64,000 bases of DNA from NCBI RefSeq assembly GCF_900086655.1, contig NZ_LT575476.1:1443016-1507015 (forward strand), written 5' to 3'. The notes below the pieces were generated by a model that worked only from the letters and a program-made list of their open reading frames with translations, had not been told where the DNA came from and made no database searches. The DNA comes from Paenibacillus tuaregi. GTDB taxonomy: Bacteria; Bacillota; Bacilli; Paenibacillales; Paenibacillaceae. Below are positions 18,453 to 27,518 of this stretch, one piece after another. Within the stretch, counting starts at the first letter, position 1. Every line of letters starts with the position of its first letter. The position numbers and the translations under genes are program-made.

Positions 18453-18656
18453 GTGTCTGCACCAATCAGCTATGCACCTTTGCCCTTGCCCCTCATTGTA
18501 AAAGGACAGGTACAAGACCAGAATTTGGAGAGGATCAGGCAGAACCGTTTCTGGTTAAAGAATCAGATTCAGACTAAAGGGGTAACCCGATTCAAGGAAG
18601 TTCTAGTCTGTACGGTGGATCATAAAGGAAAACTGTACATTCATACAGAGAAATGA
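18453..18656 (+). CDS. Stand-alone DUF421 (YetF/YrbG) C-terminal domain
   Basis: The 67-residue product reads LPLPLIVKGQVQDQNLERI, then NRFWLKNQIQTKGVTRFKEV and VDHKGKLYIHTEK, which is the cytoplasmic end of DUF421 membrane proteins. The membrane half and the first part of the domain are missing. GTG 18453 has a strong site (AAGGAGG, 8 nt). B. subtilis carries a full-length DUF421 gene (yrbG) exactly here, before spoVB. It is either a remnant kept open or a trimmed functional protein. Confidence 0.6.
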   Translation: MSAPISYAPLPLPLIVKGQVQDQNLERIRQNRFWLKNQIQTKGVTRFKEVLVCTVDHKGKLYIHTEK

Positions 18657-18674
18657 CTCTAGCCACCCTTTTAG

Positions 18675-20252
18675 TTAAAACCACCTTCCGATAAATGGGA
18701 CCCGCTGCATATCACTACGGTCAACAAGCTTAAGCGCGGTAATCAGAATAATATACAAAATCCCTCCGGCAGCACAGGAAGCTGCGAATTGAAGCCAGGT
18801 CGGGGAGTTTGAGGTTACTTTGTTGTAAAGCAGGGTAACCGCCCCGGCCATAATGGTCATTCCTGCCATGATTTTTAAGAAATCCAGCCAAGGGAATTTA
18901 TACTTCAGCGCGACGGCTACGGTGATAGCATGCAGAAGGGTAACGATCACAATGTTGGCAATGATGGCAATAACCGCTCCATAAATGCCAAGTGCCGGGT
19001 TTGAGGCAAGGTATAGGATCAAGCCGATTTTAACGACAGCTCCGATTAGAGTATTGGTAAGCGCTTTTCCTGGCTGATCCAAGGCCTGCAGAGTTGCTTG
19101 AAGGGGCCCTTGCAGATAAATTAAAATCGCGAATGGAGCCATTAGCTTAAGCATGCCGGCGATTTCGGTATTTTTATAGAGCAGATTACATAACGGTTCG
19201 GCCATGACATACATAATCACGGCAAAAGGTGCTCCCGATACCAGGGCCAGCTTTATAGATTGGTGCAGTCTCTTGTGAATGGTACGCATATCTCCCCGGG
19301 CTTGGGCCTCGGCCAGCGAAGGAACCAAGGAGACAGCCAGAGAGGACGTCAGAGCGCCAGGCAGCAGCAGTACGGGGATGATCATTCCTTGCAGGGCACC
19401 ATACTGGGCTGTGGCTACTGCCGTGGCGATCCCTGCTAACGCAAGACTCTGAGCCGTAGTAATAGACTCCAGCAGATAGGATAAGGACCCCACCAATCTG
19501 CCGCCAGTAACGGGAAGAGAAATACCCAGAATCCGCTTAAGCAGGCTTTTAGGGGAGGGCTGATTGGATAAGTCAGCGTCTGGATTGCCGGATGACGGAG
19601 AGAGATGGTTTTCCGGGGAAGGCTTAAGCCTCCTCAGCTGAATCAGCAGCACTAACATACCGACAATCTCACCTGCAACCACCCCGAGCATGGCACCAGC
19701 TGCACCGTATTCGATCCCCATAGGAAGCATAAGATAGGAGAACCAGAGCACACACAAGATGCGGGTTAGGGTCTCCATTATCGATGAAGTGGCTGACGGG
19801 ATCATATCCTGCTTCCCTTGGAAGTACCCCCGGTAGACAGAGGATACGGCCACAATAACAATCATAGGACTCATGCTGATAAAGGTATGATAGACCCGGC
19901 TGTCAGGAAGCAGATTCCGGGTGATCCAAGTCGCCCCGAACAGGCATAGGAAGGTAAACAAAAATCCCGCGCCCATGGATACGGCGAGACTGGTGCGGAG
20001 TATAACCTTGGAGCGCTGAGGTTGCCCTGAGGATTCAGCCTCGGCGACCAGCTTGCTGACAGCAAGCGGAATGCCGCCTGATATAATCGTAACGATGACC
20101 AGGAAGAACGGATATCCAAGCTGGTATAGACCCACACCCTCGGCGCCAATAATGCGGGGAAGCATAATGCGGGGGATGAAGCCCAGAATCCGGTTAATTA
20201 GACTTGCGGCGAGCAGGATCATCGTTCCCTGGATAAAAGATTGCTTGTTCAC
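18675..20252 (-). CDS. spoVB: Stage V sporulation protein B (MVF/MATE-type flippase)
   Basis: The 525-residue product has about 14 membrane helices and the family start SLINRILGFIPRIMLPRIIG. GTG 20252 after GAGGGAGAAAT gives the usual SpoVB length; the open frame extends further upstream without a ribosome site. SpoVB is needed for spore cortex synthesis and is thought to flip a lipid-linked precursor. It is convergent with the DUF421 gene. Confidence 0.9.
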   Translation of the reverse strand: MNKQSFIQGTMILLAASLINRILGFIPRIMLPRIIGAEGVGLYQLGYPFFLVIVTIISGGIPLAVSKLVAEAESSGQPQRSKVILRTSLAVSMGAGFLFTFLCLFGATWITRNLLPDSRVYHTFISMSPMIVIVAVSSVYRGYFQGKQDMIPSATSSIMETLTRILCVLWFSYLMLPMGIEYGAAGAMLGVVAGEIVGMLVLLIQLRRLKPSPENHLSPSSGNPDADLSNQPSPKSLLKRILGISLPVTGGRLVGSLSYLLESITTAQSLALAGIATAVATAQYGALQGMIIPVLLLPGALTSSLAVSLVPSLAEAQARGDMRTIHKRLHQSIKLALVSGAPFAVIMYVMAEPLCNLLYKNTEIAGMLKLMAPFAILIYLQGPLQATLQALDQPGKALTNTLIGAVVKIGLILYLASNPALGIYGAVIAIIANIVIVTLLHAITVAVALKYKFPWLDFLKIMAGMTIMAGAVTLLYNKVTSNSPTWLQFAASCAAGGILYIILITALKLVDRSDMQRVPFIGRWF

Positions 20253-20518
20253 ATTTCTCCCTCTTCCCCCATGTGTCATTATCGAAGGGCATGAATATAG
20301 ACATGCCTGTTTTAACCATATGCAGGACCTGTCCGTGTTCATGCCATTTGTTTTATTGTCTACCTTAGGAGAGCATGAGGCGAAACCCCGATGACCGCGG
20401 GGGGGCTCTGACAAGTTTTGCCTTGAAATGCCTGGACTTGTTGGGCAGGAATTTAGTAAGATGAGAGGGAAGTAATTAAAGAGGAAATTCAGATGCTTGG
20501 AAAAGAAGGAGGACTCCC

Positions 20519-20776
20519 ATGGACGAGGAAGCAATCACCGAGGCCCAGCTCCTTGAGTCGATCGAACAGCTGTGCCGCAGCAAAGCGGAGGAATTCCAAT
20601 TAATCGGTTACGAGCACGTTACCCATTCCGACATCTGGGACTGCGTCAGTTCCAAGTATGAGAAAGCAGGTATCCCGCCTCTTTATCAGCTGGTGAATGA
20701 TATTATGTCTTTGAAAGCGACCCAATTTATGAATTATTTAACGCTTTCCGCTTATCGTGGATCCCGTTTTGATTAA
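20519..20776 (+). CDS. comN: Post-transcriptional regulator ComN
   Basis: The 85-residue product matches the ComN (YrzD) family: LLESIEQLCRSKAEEFQLIG, THSDIWDCVSSKYEK, LYQLVNDIMSLKATQFMNYL. In B. subtilis ComN controls comE mRNA and interacts with DivIVA. Position between spoVB and secDF is conserved. AAGGAGGA precedes the ATG. Confidence 0.85.
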   Translation: MDEEAITEAQLLESIEQLCRSKAEEFQLIGYEHVTHSDIWDCVSSKYEKAGIPPLYQLVNDIMSLKATQFMNYLTLSAYRGSRFD

Positions 20777-20789
20777 TGGGATTTTTTTT
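20761..20789 (+). terminator. Terminator of comN
   Basis: Stem ATCCC with GGGAT overlapping the stop codon, followed by seven T residues. The stem is short. Confidence 0.5.
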
Positions 20790-20873
20790 GTCGGGAATAT
20801 TTGATAAATTGACGGTCATTTCGCACGTAGATATAATAGGAATATTGAGAATGAAAGGGGAACAAAGAACGGG

Positions 20874-22130
20874 ATGAAAAGAATCATCACATTCCTGGTC
20901 GTGGTGGTCGTAACCACTGCGGTTATGGTAGGGACAACCCCCAGCCTGCTGAAAGACATTAATCTTGGCCTGGATTTAAAGGGGGGCTTTGAGATCCTGT
21001 ATGAAGCCCAGCCTATCGAAGCAGGTGGCAAGATCACGAAGGATGCTCTTCAGCAAACAGCAAAAAGTATTGAGAAACGGGCCAATGTGCTGGGAACCAG
21101 CGAGCCTGATGTAACGACGGAAGGTACAAACCGCATACGCCTTAAGATGCCGGGTGTAACAGACGAGAATGTGGTGCGTCAGAAAATGAAAGAACCGGCA
21201 ACTCTAACGTTCCGCAGTAAAGACGGAACAGAGAAAAAAGCGGATCAATACAATAAAATTGAATTGTACGGAAATGAGTTCGCCGAGGGCGGAGCCTCCT
21301 ACCATCCTGACCAATTGAACCAATTCTATGAAGTTAGCATTAAAGTGAAAGATAAGTCGAAATTGGCGGATATCACCAAGCGCCTGCTGAATAAGGAATT
21401 GGCGATCTTTATGGATGATACACTGCTGTATGCTCCGGTAGTGCGAGCAGTACTATCTGATGGAACGGCTTCCATCAGCGGTGGATACACGAAGGAGCAG
21501 GCTAAAGATCTGAGCGACAAGATCAATCTGGGCGCACTGCCGCTGAAGCTGACTGAGAAATACTCACAAAGCGTCGGAGCGACTTTGGGCCAGCTGTCTC
21601 TTGAACAGACCCTCAGAGCAGGGATTATCGGTTCACTGATTATTTTGCTCTTTATGATTCTTGTATACCGGATTCCGGGATTGATTGCGAGCTTTACGCT
21701 GATTGTTTACACCTGGCTGCTGATTGCATTCTTCTACTTTGCCGGTGTGACACTGACCCTGCCGGGTATTGCGGCGTTCATTCTAGGTATCGGTATGGCG
21801 GTCGATGCCAACATCATTACTGATGAGCGGATTAAGGAAGAAATCCGGAGCGGCAAGAGCATTCTCTCTGCGGTTAAAGCAGGTAGTAAAGTGTCCTTCC
21901 GTACCGTTATGGACGCGCACGTAACCACCTTTATCGCTGCTGCGGTCATGTTCGGTCTCGGTACAGGTGCAGTTAAAGGCTTTGCCTTCGTCCTGATGCT
22001 TGACCTTATTGTCAGTATTATTACTAACATTTTCTTCTCCCGTTATCTCCTGCATCTTCTGGTTAAGGGGAACATTATCAAGAGCCCGAAAATGCTTGGT
22101 GTAAAGGAGAGTGAAATCCGTGCGCTTTAA
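20874..22130 (+). CDS. secD: Protein translocase subunit SecD
   Basis: The 418-residue product has the SecD D1 motif (INLGLDLKGGFEILYE), a P1 periplasmic-type domain and six membrane helices with LGIGMAVDANIITDERIKEE (D4-D5 region). SecDF uses the proton gradient to help pull exported proteins across the membrane. B. subtilis has a fused secDF; here secD and secF are separate and overlap by 11 nt. Confidence 0.96.
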   Translation: MKRIITFLVVVVVTTAVMVGTTPSLLKDINLGLDLKGGFEILYEAQPIEAGGKITKDALQQTAKSIEKRANVLGTSEPDVTTEGTNRIRLKMPGVTDENVVRQKMKEPATLTFRSKDGTEKKADQYNKIELYGNEFAEGGASYHPDQLNQFYEVSIKVKDKSKLADITKRLLNKELAIFMDDTLLYAPVVRAVLSDGTASISGGYTKEQAKDLSDKINLGALPLKLTEKYSQSVGATLGQLSLEQTLRAGIIGSLIILLFMILVYRIPGLIASFTLIVYTWLLIAFFYFAGVTLTLPGIAAFILGIGMAVDANIITDERIKEEIRSGKSILSAVKAGSKVSFRTVMDAHVTTFIAAAVMFGLGTGAVKGFAFVLMLDLIVSIITNIFFSRYLLHLLVKGNIIKSPKMLGVKESEIRAL

Positions 22131-23031
22131 GTGGGATTATGACTTCGTCAAAGCTAGTAAGTATTTTTATATATTTTCTATTGCCCTGACCATTGCAGGG
22201 ATTATCAGTTTGGCTGTCTTCAAGTTGAATTATGGCGTGGATTTCAGTGCCGGTTCCAATGTCGATGTGAAGGTTACCAAGAACGTATCCAAGCAGGAAA
22301 TTGAGAAAGTGCTGGTGGATGCCAAACTGTATCAGAAGGATGTATTAATTACTCCGGGTACAGGACGGGTCAACATCCGTTTCCCTGAAGTTCTGTCGCC
22401 AGCCCAGGAGGCTACGCTGAAAGACACTCTTGCGAAGAATGTCGACAAGAGTGCCTCTGCAGAAGTAAATACGGTTGATCCGGAAATGGCCCGTGAGCTT
22501 CAGCAAAATGCCATCTATGCAGTCCTGCTGGCAAGCCTTGGTATCATTGTTTATGTAACCATCCGGTTCGAATGGCGTTTTGCGGTAGCTGCGATCATCG
22601 CATTGCTGCACGACGCTTTCCTGGTTATAACAATTTTCTCCATCCTGCGTCTGGAAGTGAACCTGACCTTCATTATCGCGGTGCTGACGATTGTCGGTTA
22701 CTCAATTAATGATACGGTCGTTATCTTTGACCGGGTACGTGAAAATATGCGTTTCGCCAAAATCAAGTCACATGCCGATCTGCATGATGTCGTGAATAAG
22801 AGTATCTCTCAAACGATGACCCGTTCGATCAATACGGTCTTCACTGTATTTATCGCTTCAGTATGTTTGCTGATTTTCGGAAGTGAGTCCATCCGCATGT
22901 TCTCACTCGCTATGGTCATCGGGCTTTTGTGTGGTGCGTATTCTTCCATCTTTATCGCGAGTCCGCTCTGGTATGGGCTTAAAGGCTTGCAAAAGAATGT
23001 GAAAACCAAACCGTCCAAAACAACGACCTAA
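22120..23031 (+). CDS. secF: Protein translocase subunit SecF
   Basis: The 303-residue product has LNYGVDFSAGSNVDVK near the start, a small extracytoplasmic domain, and the conserved VGYSINDTVVIFDRVRENM followed by SISQTMTRSINTVFTV. GTG 22120 is preferred to GTG 22111 because AAGGAG lies 10 nt before it. Together with SecD and YajC it forms the auxiliary Sec complex. Confidence 0.96.
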   Translation: MRFKWDYDFVKASKYFYIFSIALTIAGIISLAVFKLNYGVDFSAGSNVDVKVTKNVSKQEIEKVLVDAKLYQKDVLITPGTGRVNIRFPEVLSPAQEATLKDTLAKNVDKSASAEVNTVDPEMARELQQNAIYAVLLASLGIIVYVTIRFEWRFAVAAIIALLHDAFLVITIFSILRLEVNLTFIIAVLTIVGYSINDTVVIFDRVRENMRFAKIKSHADLHDVVNKSISQTMTRSINTVFTVFIASVCLLIFGSESIRMFSLAMVIGLLCGAYSSIFIASPLWYGLKGLQKNVKTKPSKTTT

Positions 23032-23059
23032 TTTAGAGATCCGCCAGAGCTAAAGGGGG

Positions 23060-23088
23060 AGCCGCGTCTGAAGGTGACGCGGCTTTCT
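23060..23088 (+). terminator. Terminator of secDF
   Basis: Perfect stem AGCCGCGTC with GACGCGGCT, 7-nt loop, then TTCTGTT. Confidence 0.75.
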
Positions 23089-23128
23089 GTTCGCTCTCGG
23101 TCTTGTCAGTGATTGAGGAGGAGATTCA

Positions 23129-24088
23129 ATGACTAGCAGACCTGCCGCTCATTCCGAAGCTGCTGCGTGGACCGGTATTATTAATAACTTTATCTTGGCT
23201 GTCTTTAAAGGAACAGTCGGCCTGCTCTGCGACAGTAAATCGCTTCTTGGGGACGCGCTCTATTCCGCATCGGAAGCCGCAGGCGGCCTGGCTGAGAAAA
23301 TTCAGCTTCAGGGCACCCAGGGACGGCGTAGTTCGGTGGGACGCAGCGCGCAGCCCCAAAGAGAAGGCGAGCCGCTCGTTACGATCATGTTTACGGTTTT
23401 TCTGTTAATGGGAGCTTTGCAGATGGCAATTTCCTCGATCAAAGAAATGTCTCTCGGGGAGGTGACGGCCCCGACTTATTTGGCGGGGGTCACCGTTGTC
23501 ATTGCGGTTGCACTGAAAGAAGCTGTGTTCCAATACCAATACCGCCAATACAGGAAAACGGGAGAGGACAAGAGACCTGCATATCTGGAAAGCCGGCGCT
23601 TCTCCCTGTATTCATCCATCGCAGTTCTGCTTGGTGTTTTTGGCTCAATGGCGGGAGGAGCGCTTAATATTGAAGCTTTGCTCTATCTCGACCCTGCTGC
23701 GGCCTTGCTGATCGCTTGCCTCGTCTTATGGAGGGGTTACCGGATGGTAACGGGCAGCATTTATGGAACCTTGGTACAGGAGCTTCGGGAAGAGGATGCG
23801 GCTAGCTTTATTGAGACGGTACAGCGTGTCCACGGAGTGATTATGGTTGAGGAACTCCGGGCTCACGAGCAGGGGCACTATGTGGCTGTCGAGGCTACTA
23901 TCTGTGTGAATCCAAGGAGTACGGTACTGGAGGCCAGGGATATTGCGAACAGGGCCAAGGTTCTGCTGATGCACAGATTCTCTCATGTCAGCGATGTCCA
24001 TATTGAGGTTATCCCGTATGATCCGGTGTATCCATACAAGTCCAATCACGAAAGCTCAAGCAGCGACACAACGACCCTGCTTCAATAG
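23129..24088 (+). CDS. Cation diffusion facilitator-like protein with altered metal site
   Basis: The 319-residue product has the CDF layout: membrane domain (about 10-205) and C-terminal cytoplasmic ferredoxin-like domain (about 210-300; VRIEVI-like DVHIEVIPYDP). The helix 2 site, normally H/D-x3-D, reads Y-SAS-E (GDALYSASEAAG). The helix 5 site reads S-x3-S (ESRRFSLYSSIAVLLG). With four changed ligands, classical zinc/proton exchange is doubtful. A low-complexity linker lies at 65-80. GAGGAGGAG precedes the ATG. Confidence 0.75.
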   Translation: MTSRPAAHSEAAAWTGIINNFILAVFKGTVGLLCDSKSLLGDALYSASEAAGGLAEKIQLQGTQGRRSSVGRSAQPQREGEPLVTIMFTVFLLMGALQMAISSIKEMSLGEVTAPTYLAGVTVVIAVALKEAVFQYQYRQYRKTGEDKRPAYLESRRFSLYSSIAVLLGVFGSMAGGALNIEALLYLDPAAALLIACLVLWRGYRMVTGSIYGTLVQELREEDAASFIETVQRVHGVIMVEELRAHEQGHYVAVEATICVNPRSTVLEARDIANRAKVLLMHRFSHVSDVHIEVIPYDPVYPYKSNHESSSSDTTTLLQ

Positions 24089-24225
24089 AATATTCGAAGA
24101 GCACTTACATTGATGGCTGCGGGGAATGAGCGAATTGCTGCTGCTTCAGGCGGGAGCATTGCTGTTATGTAACGAAAGAAGTCAAACAAGTTCATTCCAT
24201 GCAGTTAAGAAGGGGGAGCAATGGA

Positions 24226-26637
24226 ATGATAAAGTCCAAGTACAATTGGAAATGTCAGCAGCCAGACCGCCAGAAGGCGGAGGAGCTTGCGGGGCAGATG
24301 AATATTTCCGTCATCCTTGCCTCTTTACTCATCAACCGGGGAATGGCGGATGCCGAATTCGCGGAGAAGTTCATGCGTGGCGGCTCAGGTGAGCTCCATG
24401 ATCCGTTTCTGTTAAGCGGGATGCAGGAAGCGGTTCCGCGTATTTTGCATGCTATAGCCGCGGGTGAACGCATACTAATTTATGGGGATTATGATGCGGA
24501 CGGTGTATCCTCGACATCCTTAATGATCCGTTTGATGCGCCATCTAGGCGCTGATTTCGACTATTATATTCCACACCGCTCCAAAGAGGGCTACGGTCTG
24601 CATAATCATGCGTTGGACCTTGCCCGGGAGAAAGGGACCTCGCTGATTATCACTGTGGATACAGGGATTAGCGCGGTTAGTCAAATTGCCTATGCGAACG
24701 AGCTTGGAATGGATGTCATTGTAACTGATCACCATGAACCCCCATCCGAGCTTCCACAGGCTTATGCACTTATTAACCCAAAGCTCTCCCACTGCCCGTA
24801 TCCATTTAAAGGACTCGCCGGTGTGGGGGTAGCCTATAAGCTTGCCAGTGCTCTGATTGGCGAAGTACCGGAGGAATGGCTTCAGCTGGTGGCTTTGGGA
24901 ACGATAGCTGATCTTATGCCTCTAATGGATGAGAACCGGGTGCTCGTTAGCAGGGGACTCAAATCGATGGACAAAGAAGCGCTCATTGGTGCCGCAGCTC
25001 TGCTGCGGATTGCGGGTGGTTCGGATAAAGGCGTAAATTCAACAACGATCGGTTTCAGCATGGCTCCGAGAATCAACGCCAGCGGGCGTCTGAGCCATGC
25101 CAGCAGGGCTGTAAGCCTGCTTACAACGGAAGATCTGGATGAAGCGGACGAGATTGCCTCTGAGCTGGACCTGCTTAACAGGGAGCGGCAGCAGATGGTT
25201 GAAGATATCGTTCAGCAGGCAGTTAGCCGGCTGGAGGCTGCCTCATCGGAGGGAAAGCAAATTCCAAGTGTTATAGTGATCGCTGGGGAAGGTTGGAACG
25301 TAGGGGTCGTGGGCATTGTGGCTTCGAAAATTCTTGAGCGGTACTACCGCCCCACGATCATCCTAGCCGTCAATCCGGAGACAGGTGAGTGCAAAGGGTC
25401 GGCCAGGTCAATTCCCGGCTTTGATATGTATGAAGCTTTGACGGGGTGTGCAGACCTTATGCACCATTATGGGGGGCATACTGCAGCTGCGGGCATGTCG
25501 CTTCATAAGGATAATCTTGCCGCTTTTGAAGAGAGGCTGAACGAATACGCTGCCCAGGTTCTTGAGCCGGAGCATTTCGTGCCCGTGCTCTCAGCCGATT
25601 TGGAATGTTCATTAAATGAGATCACCATTCCGTTGATTCAAGAGCTGGAGCTGCTCTCCCCATTCGGCATGGAGAACAGCTGTCCCCGCCTGTTGATCCG
25701 CGGTGCGGAATTGGTGGAGACCCGAACGATGGGCCGGGAAGGCAATCATCTTAAGCTAACTCTGCGTCAGAATGGGGCGGTTGTTGAAGCAGTGGCTTTT
25801 GGAAAAGGGGTCCTGGGAACCTTCATCACCGAAGGGGCTAGGGTAGATCTTGTCGTTGAGGCATCCATTAATGAATGGAATGGCTCTGTGAAGCCCCAGC
25901 TAATGATCCAGGATCTCTCCGTATCTCATTTGCAGGTATTTGACTTCAGGTCTTGCCCGTCCCCATTTAAAATAATGGACGACTTTGCAACGAAGCTGCG
26001 GCAGCTTCCATCAGGACAAACGGCCAGGACGGCAGTGGTATGCCGACAATCTTCGGCTGAGCGCTACCGCCCGGATTTGGTAGATTCCCTCCTTTGGGTA
26101 TATGATGAAGAAGCCGGATTGCATGAATCTGGAATGAGACCGGGTTTAGCTGTAGATGACCTGTCTCAAATCACCAGCTTATTTATTCTTGAATTGCCGG
26201 AGTATTCGGCTCAGCTGGATTCTGTTTTGACTTCCATTCCGAATCTGGAACGTATTATACTGGTTCATGGACAGCAGGACAGATATGAGCGGGTGGAGAT
26301 TCCATCCCGGGATAGTTTTAAAACGGTCTATGCTTGGATTCGGCATTATTCAGACAAGGAGCTAACGGAGGAACAGATGCTGAATCAGCTGGTCCGCCAG
26401 ACCGGGTTTACCAAAAGGATGATGCGGTTGACTCTGGAGGTATTTGAGGAGCTGGAGTTCATCATCAGAGATAACGGCCGGTTAAGGCTGAACCCGTCCC
26501 CTTCGAAACAGCCGCTCGAGACCTCTGCCCGTTACCTGCAGCTTGGAGCATTGGCTGAAATGGAGCAGGTGATGCTCCGCGGGAAAGCCGTTCAGGTTGC
26601 AGAATGGATGAGATCCAGAACTGCCGCTGTTTCTTAG
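24226..26637 (+). CDS. recJ: Single-stranded-DNA-specific exonuclease RecJ
   Basis: The 803-residue product has the DHH phosphoesterase core (YGDYDADGVSSTSLM, VTDHHEPP), the DHHA1 domain (GGHTAAAGM), an OB-like domain, and a C-terminal extension found in Firmicute RecJ. It degrades ssDNA 5' to 3' in repair and recombination. ATG 24226 is set by GGGGGAG 7 nt upstream. Position between the CDF gene and apt agrees with B. subtilis. Confidence 0.95.
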   Translation: MIKSKYNWKCQQPDRQKAEELAGQMNISVILASLLINRGMADAEFAEKFMRGGSGELHDPFLLSGMQEAVPRILHAIAAGERILIYGDYDADGVSSTSLMIRLMRHLGADFDYYIPHRSKEGYGLHNHALDLAREKGTSLIITVDTGISAVSQIAYANELGMDVIVTDHHEPPSELPQAYALINPKLSHCPYPFKGLAGVGVAYKLASALIGEVPEEWLQLVALGTIADLMPLMDENRVLVSRGLKSMDKEALIGAAALLRIAGGSDKGVNSTTIGFSMAPRINASGRLSHASRAVSLLTTEDLDEADEIASELDLLNRERQQMVEDIVQQAVSRLEAASSEGKQIPSVIVIAGEGWNVGVVGIVASKILERYYRPTIILAVNPETGECKGSARSIPGFDMYEALTGCADLMHHYGGHTAAAGMSLHKDNLAAFEERLNEYAAQVLEPEHFVPVLSADLECSLNEITIPLIQELELLSPFGMENSCPRLLIRGAELVETRTMGREGNHLKLTLRQNGAVVEAVAFGKGVLGTFITEGARVDLVVEASINEWNGSVKPQLMIQDLSVSHLQVFDFRSCPSPFKIMDDFATKLRQLPSGQTARTAVVCRQSSAERYRPDLVDSLLWVYDEEAGLHESGMRPGLAVDDLSQITSLFILELPEYSAQLDSVLTSIPNLERIILVHGQQDRYERVEIPSRDSFKTVYAWIRHYSDKELTEEQMLNQLVRQTGFTKRMMRLTLEVFEELEFIIRDNGRLRLNPSPSKQPLETSARYLQLGALAEMEQVMLRGKAVQVAEWMRSRTAAVS

Positions 26638-26688
26638 AAGAGCAATATAACTATTAGATTGTATAGACATTGAAGGAGCGATTTTATA

Positions 26689-27201
26689 ATGAATTTCAAA
26701 GACTACATCCGCGTAATCCCCGATTTCCCGCAGCCTGGTATCAGTTTCAAGGATATTACCACTCTGTTGAATGATGGCGAGAAATACCGTCAAGCAATTG
26801 ATGAACTGAAGGAGATGGTCTCCCATATGAAAATTGATCTGATTGCCGGGCCGGAGGCACGCGGATTTGTGGTAGGCGCTCCGCTTGCGTATGCGCTTGG
26901 CGTTGGCTTTGTACCGATCCGCAAGAGCGGCAAGCTGCCATCGGACACGATTGAAATCGAGTACGACTTGGAGTACGGCAAGGACCGTCTTGCCATGCAC
27001 AGTGATGCCATCAAGCCAGGGCAGAACGTACTGATTGCAGATGACCTGCTGGCTACAGGAGGTACCATCTCCACCTCTGTGCAGCTGGTCAAACAGCTCG
27101 GGGGTAACATCGCAGGGGCTGCGTTCCTGATTGAGCTTGCGGATTTGAACGGACGGGCGAAGCTTCCAGGCGTAGACATCGTATCATTGGTAACTTATTA
27201 A
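26689..27201 (+). CDS. apt: Adenine phosphoribosyltransferase Apt
   Basis: The 170-residue product is a full-length Apt with [38 protein letters not shown] and the PRPP loop [13 protein letters not shown]. It makes AMP from adenine and PRPP for purine salvage. AAGGAGCG precedes the ATG. The downstream spacer to the convergent uraA gene contains a repeat element and a shared terminator. Confidence 0.97.
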   Translation: MNFKDYIRVIPDFPQPGISFKDITTLLNDGEKYRQAIDELKEMVSHMKIDLIAGPEARGFVVGAPLAYALGVGFVPIRKSGKLPSDTIEIEYDLEYGKDRLAMHSDAIKPGQNVLIADDLLATGGTISTSVQLVKQLGGNIAGAAFLIELADLNGRAKLPGVDIVSLVTY

Positions 27202-27204
27202 GAG

Positions 27205-27412
27205 GCTAACTATATAAAATGAACTTATGAAGGTTACCCTATTCGAGCACTGCGATGCCGAGTGTTCTTTAAGGCCGCTATTGTCTCCGAAATGCTTGAA
27301 CTAGATACCAAGTAGAGGCATTACGGAGACAAAGGCGGACGCTCCGTTTCTTCAGAATCACTCGCCTCTCCGCTGAGATCTGTTAATTTTTAATGTTCAT
27401 TTTATATAACCC
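27205..27412 (-). repeat. Structured dispersed element, copy 1
   Basis: About 208 nt bounded by a perfect 14-bp inverted repeat (TATATAAAATGAAC 27211-27224; GTTCATTTTATATA 27395-27408). Inside, 27281-27295 pairs with 27318-27332 (14 of 15), extended by CCGC/GCGG (27275-27278 with 27335-27338). The 32-nt core at 27329-27360, read on the minus strand, is 28/32 identical to 48636-48667 in copy 2. It lies between convergent apt and uraA. MITE or structured RNA; family not recognised. Confidence 0.7.
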
Positions 27413-27453
27413 CTTTCAAGTGACTTTCCCGGGAAATATTTGGAGAACATAAC

Positions 27454-27501
27454 AAAAGCCAGGTGGCGGCAGTTAATCTGCCCTGAGCTACCTGGCTTTT
27501 T
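27454..27501. terminator. Bidirectional terminator between apt and uraA
   Basis: Stem AAAAGCCAGGT with ACCTGGCTTTT, perfect 11 bp, with A and T runs on either side. Probably the main terminator of minus-strand uraA. Confidence 0.85.
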
Positions 27502-27518
27502 GTCGATTCTATTTTAAA

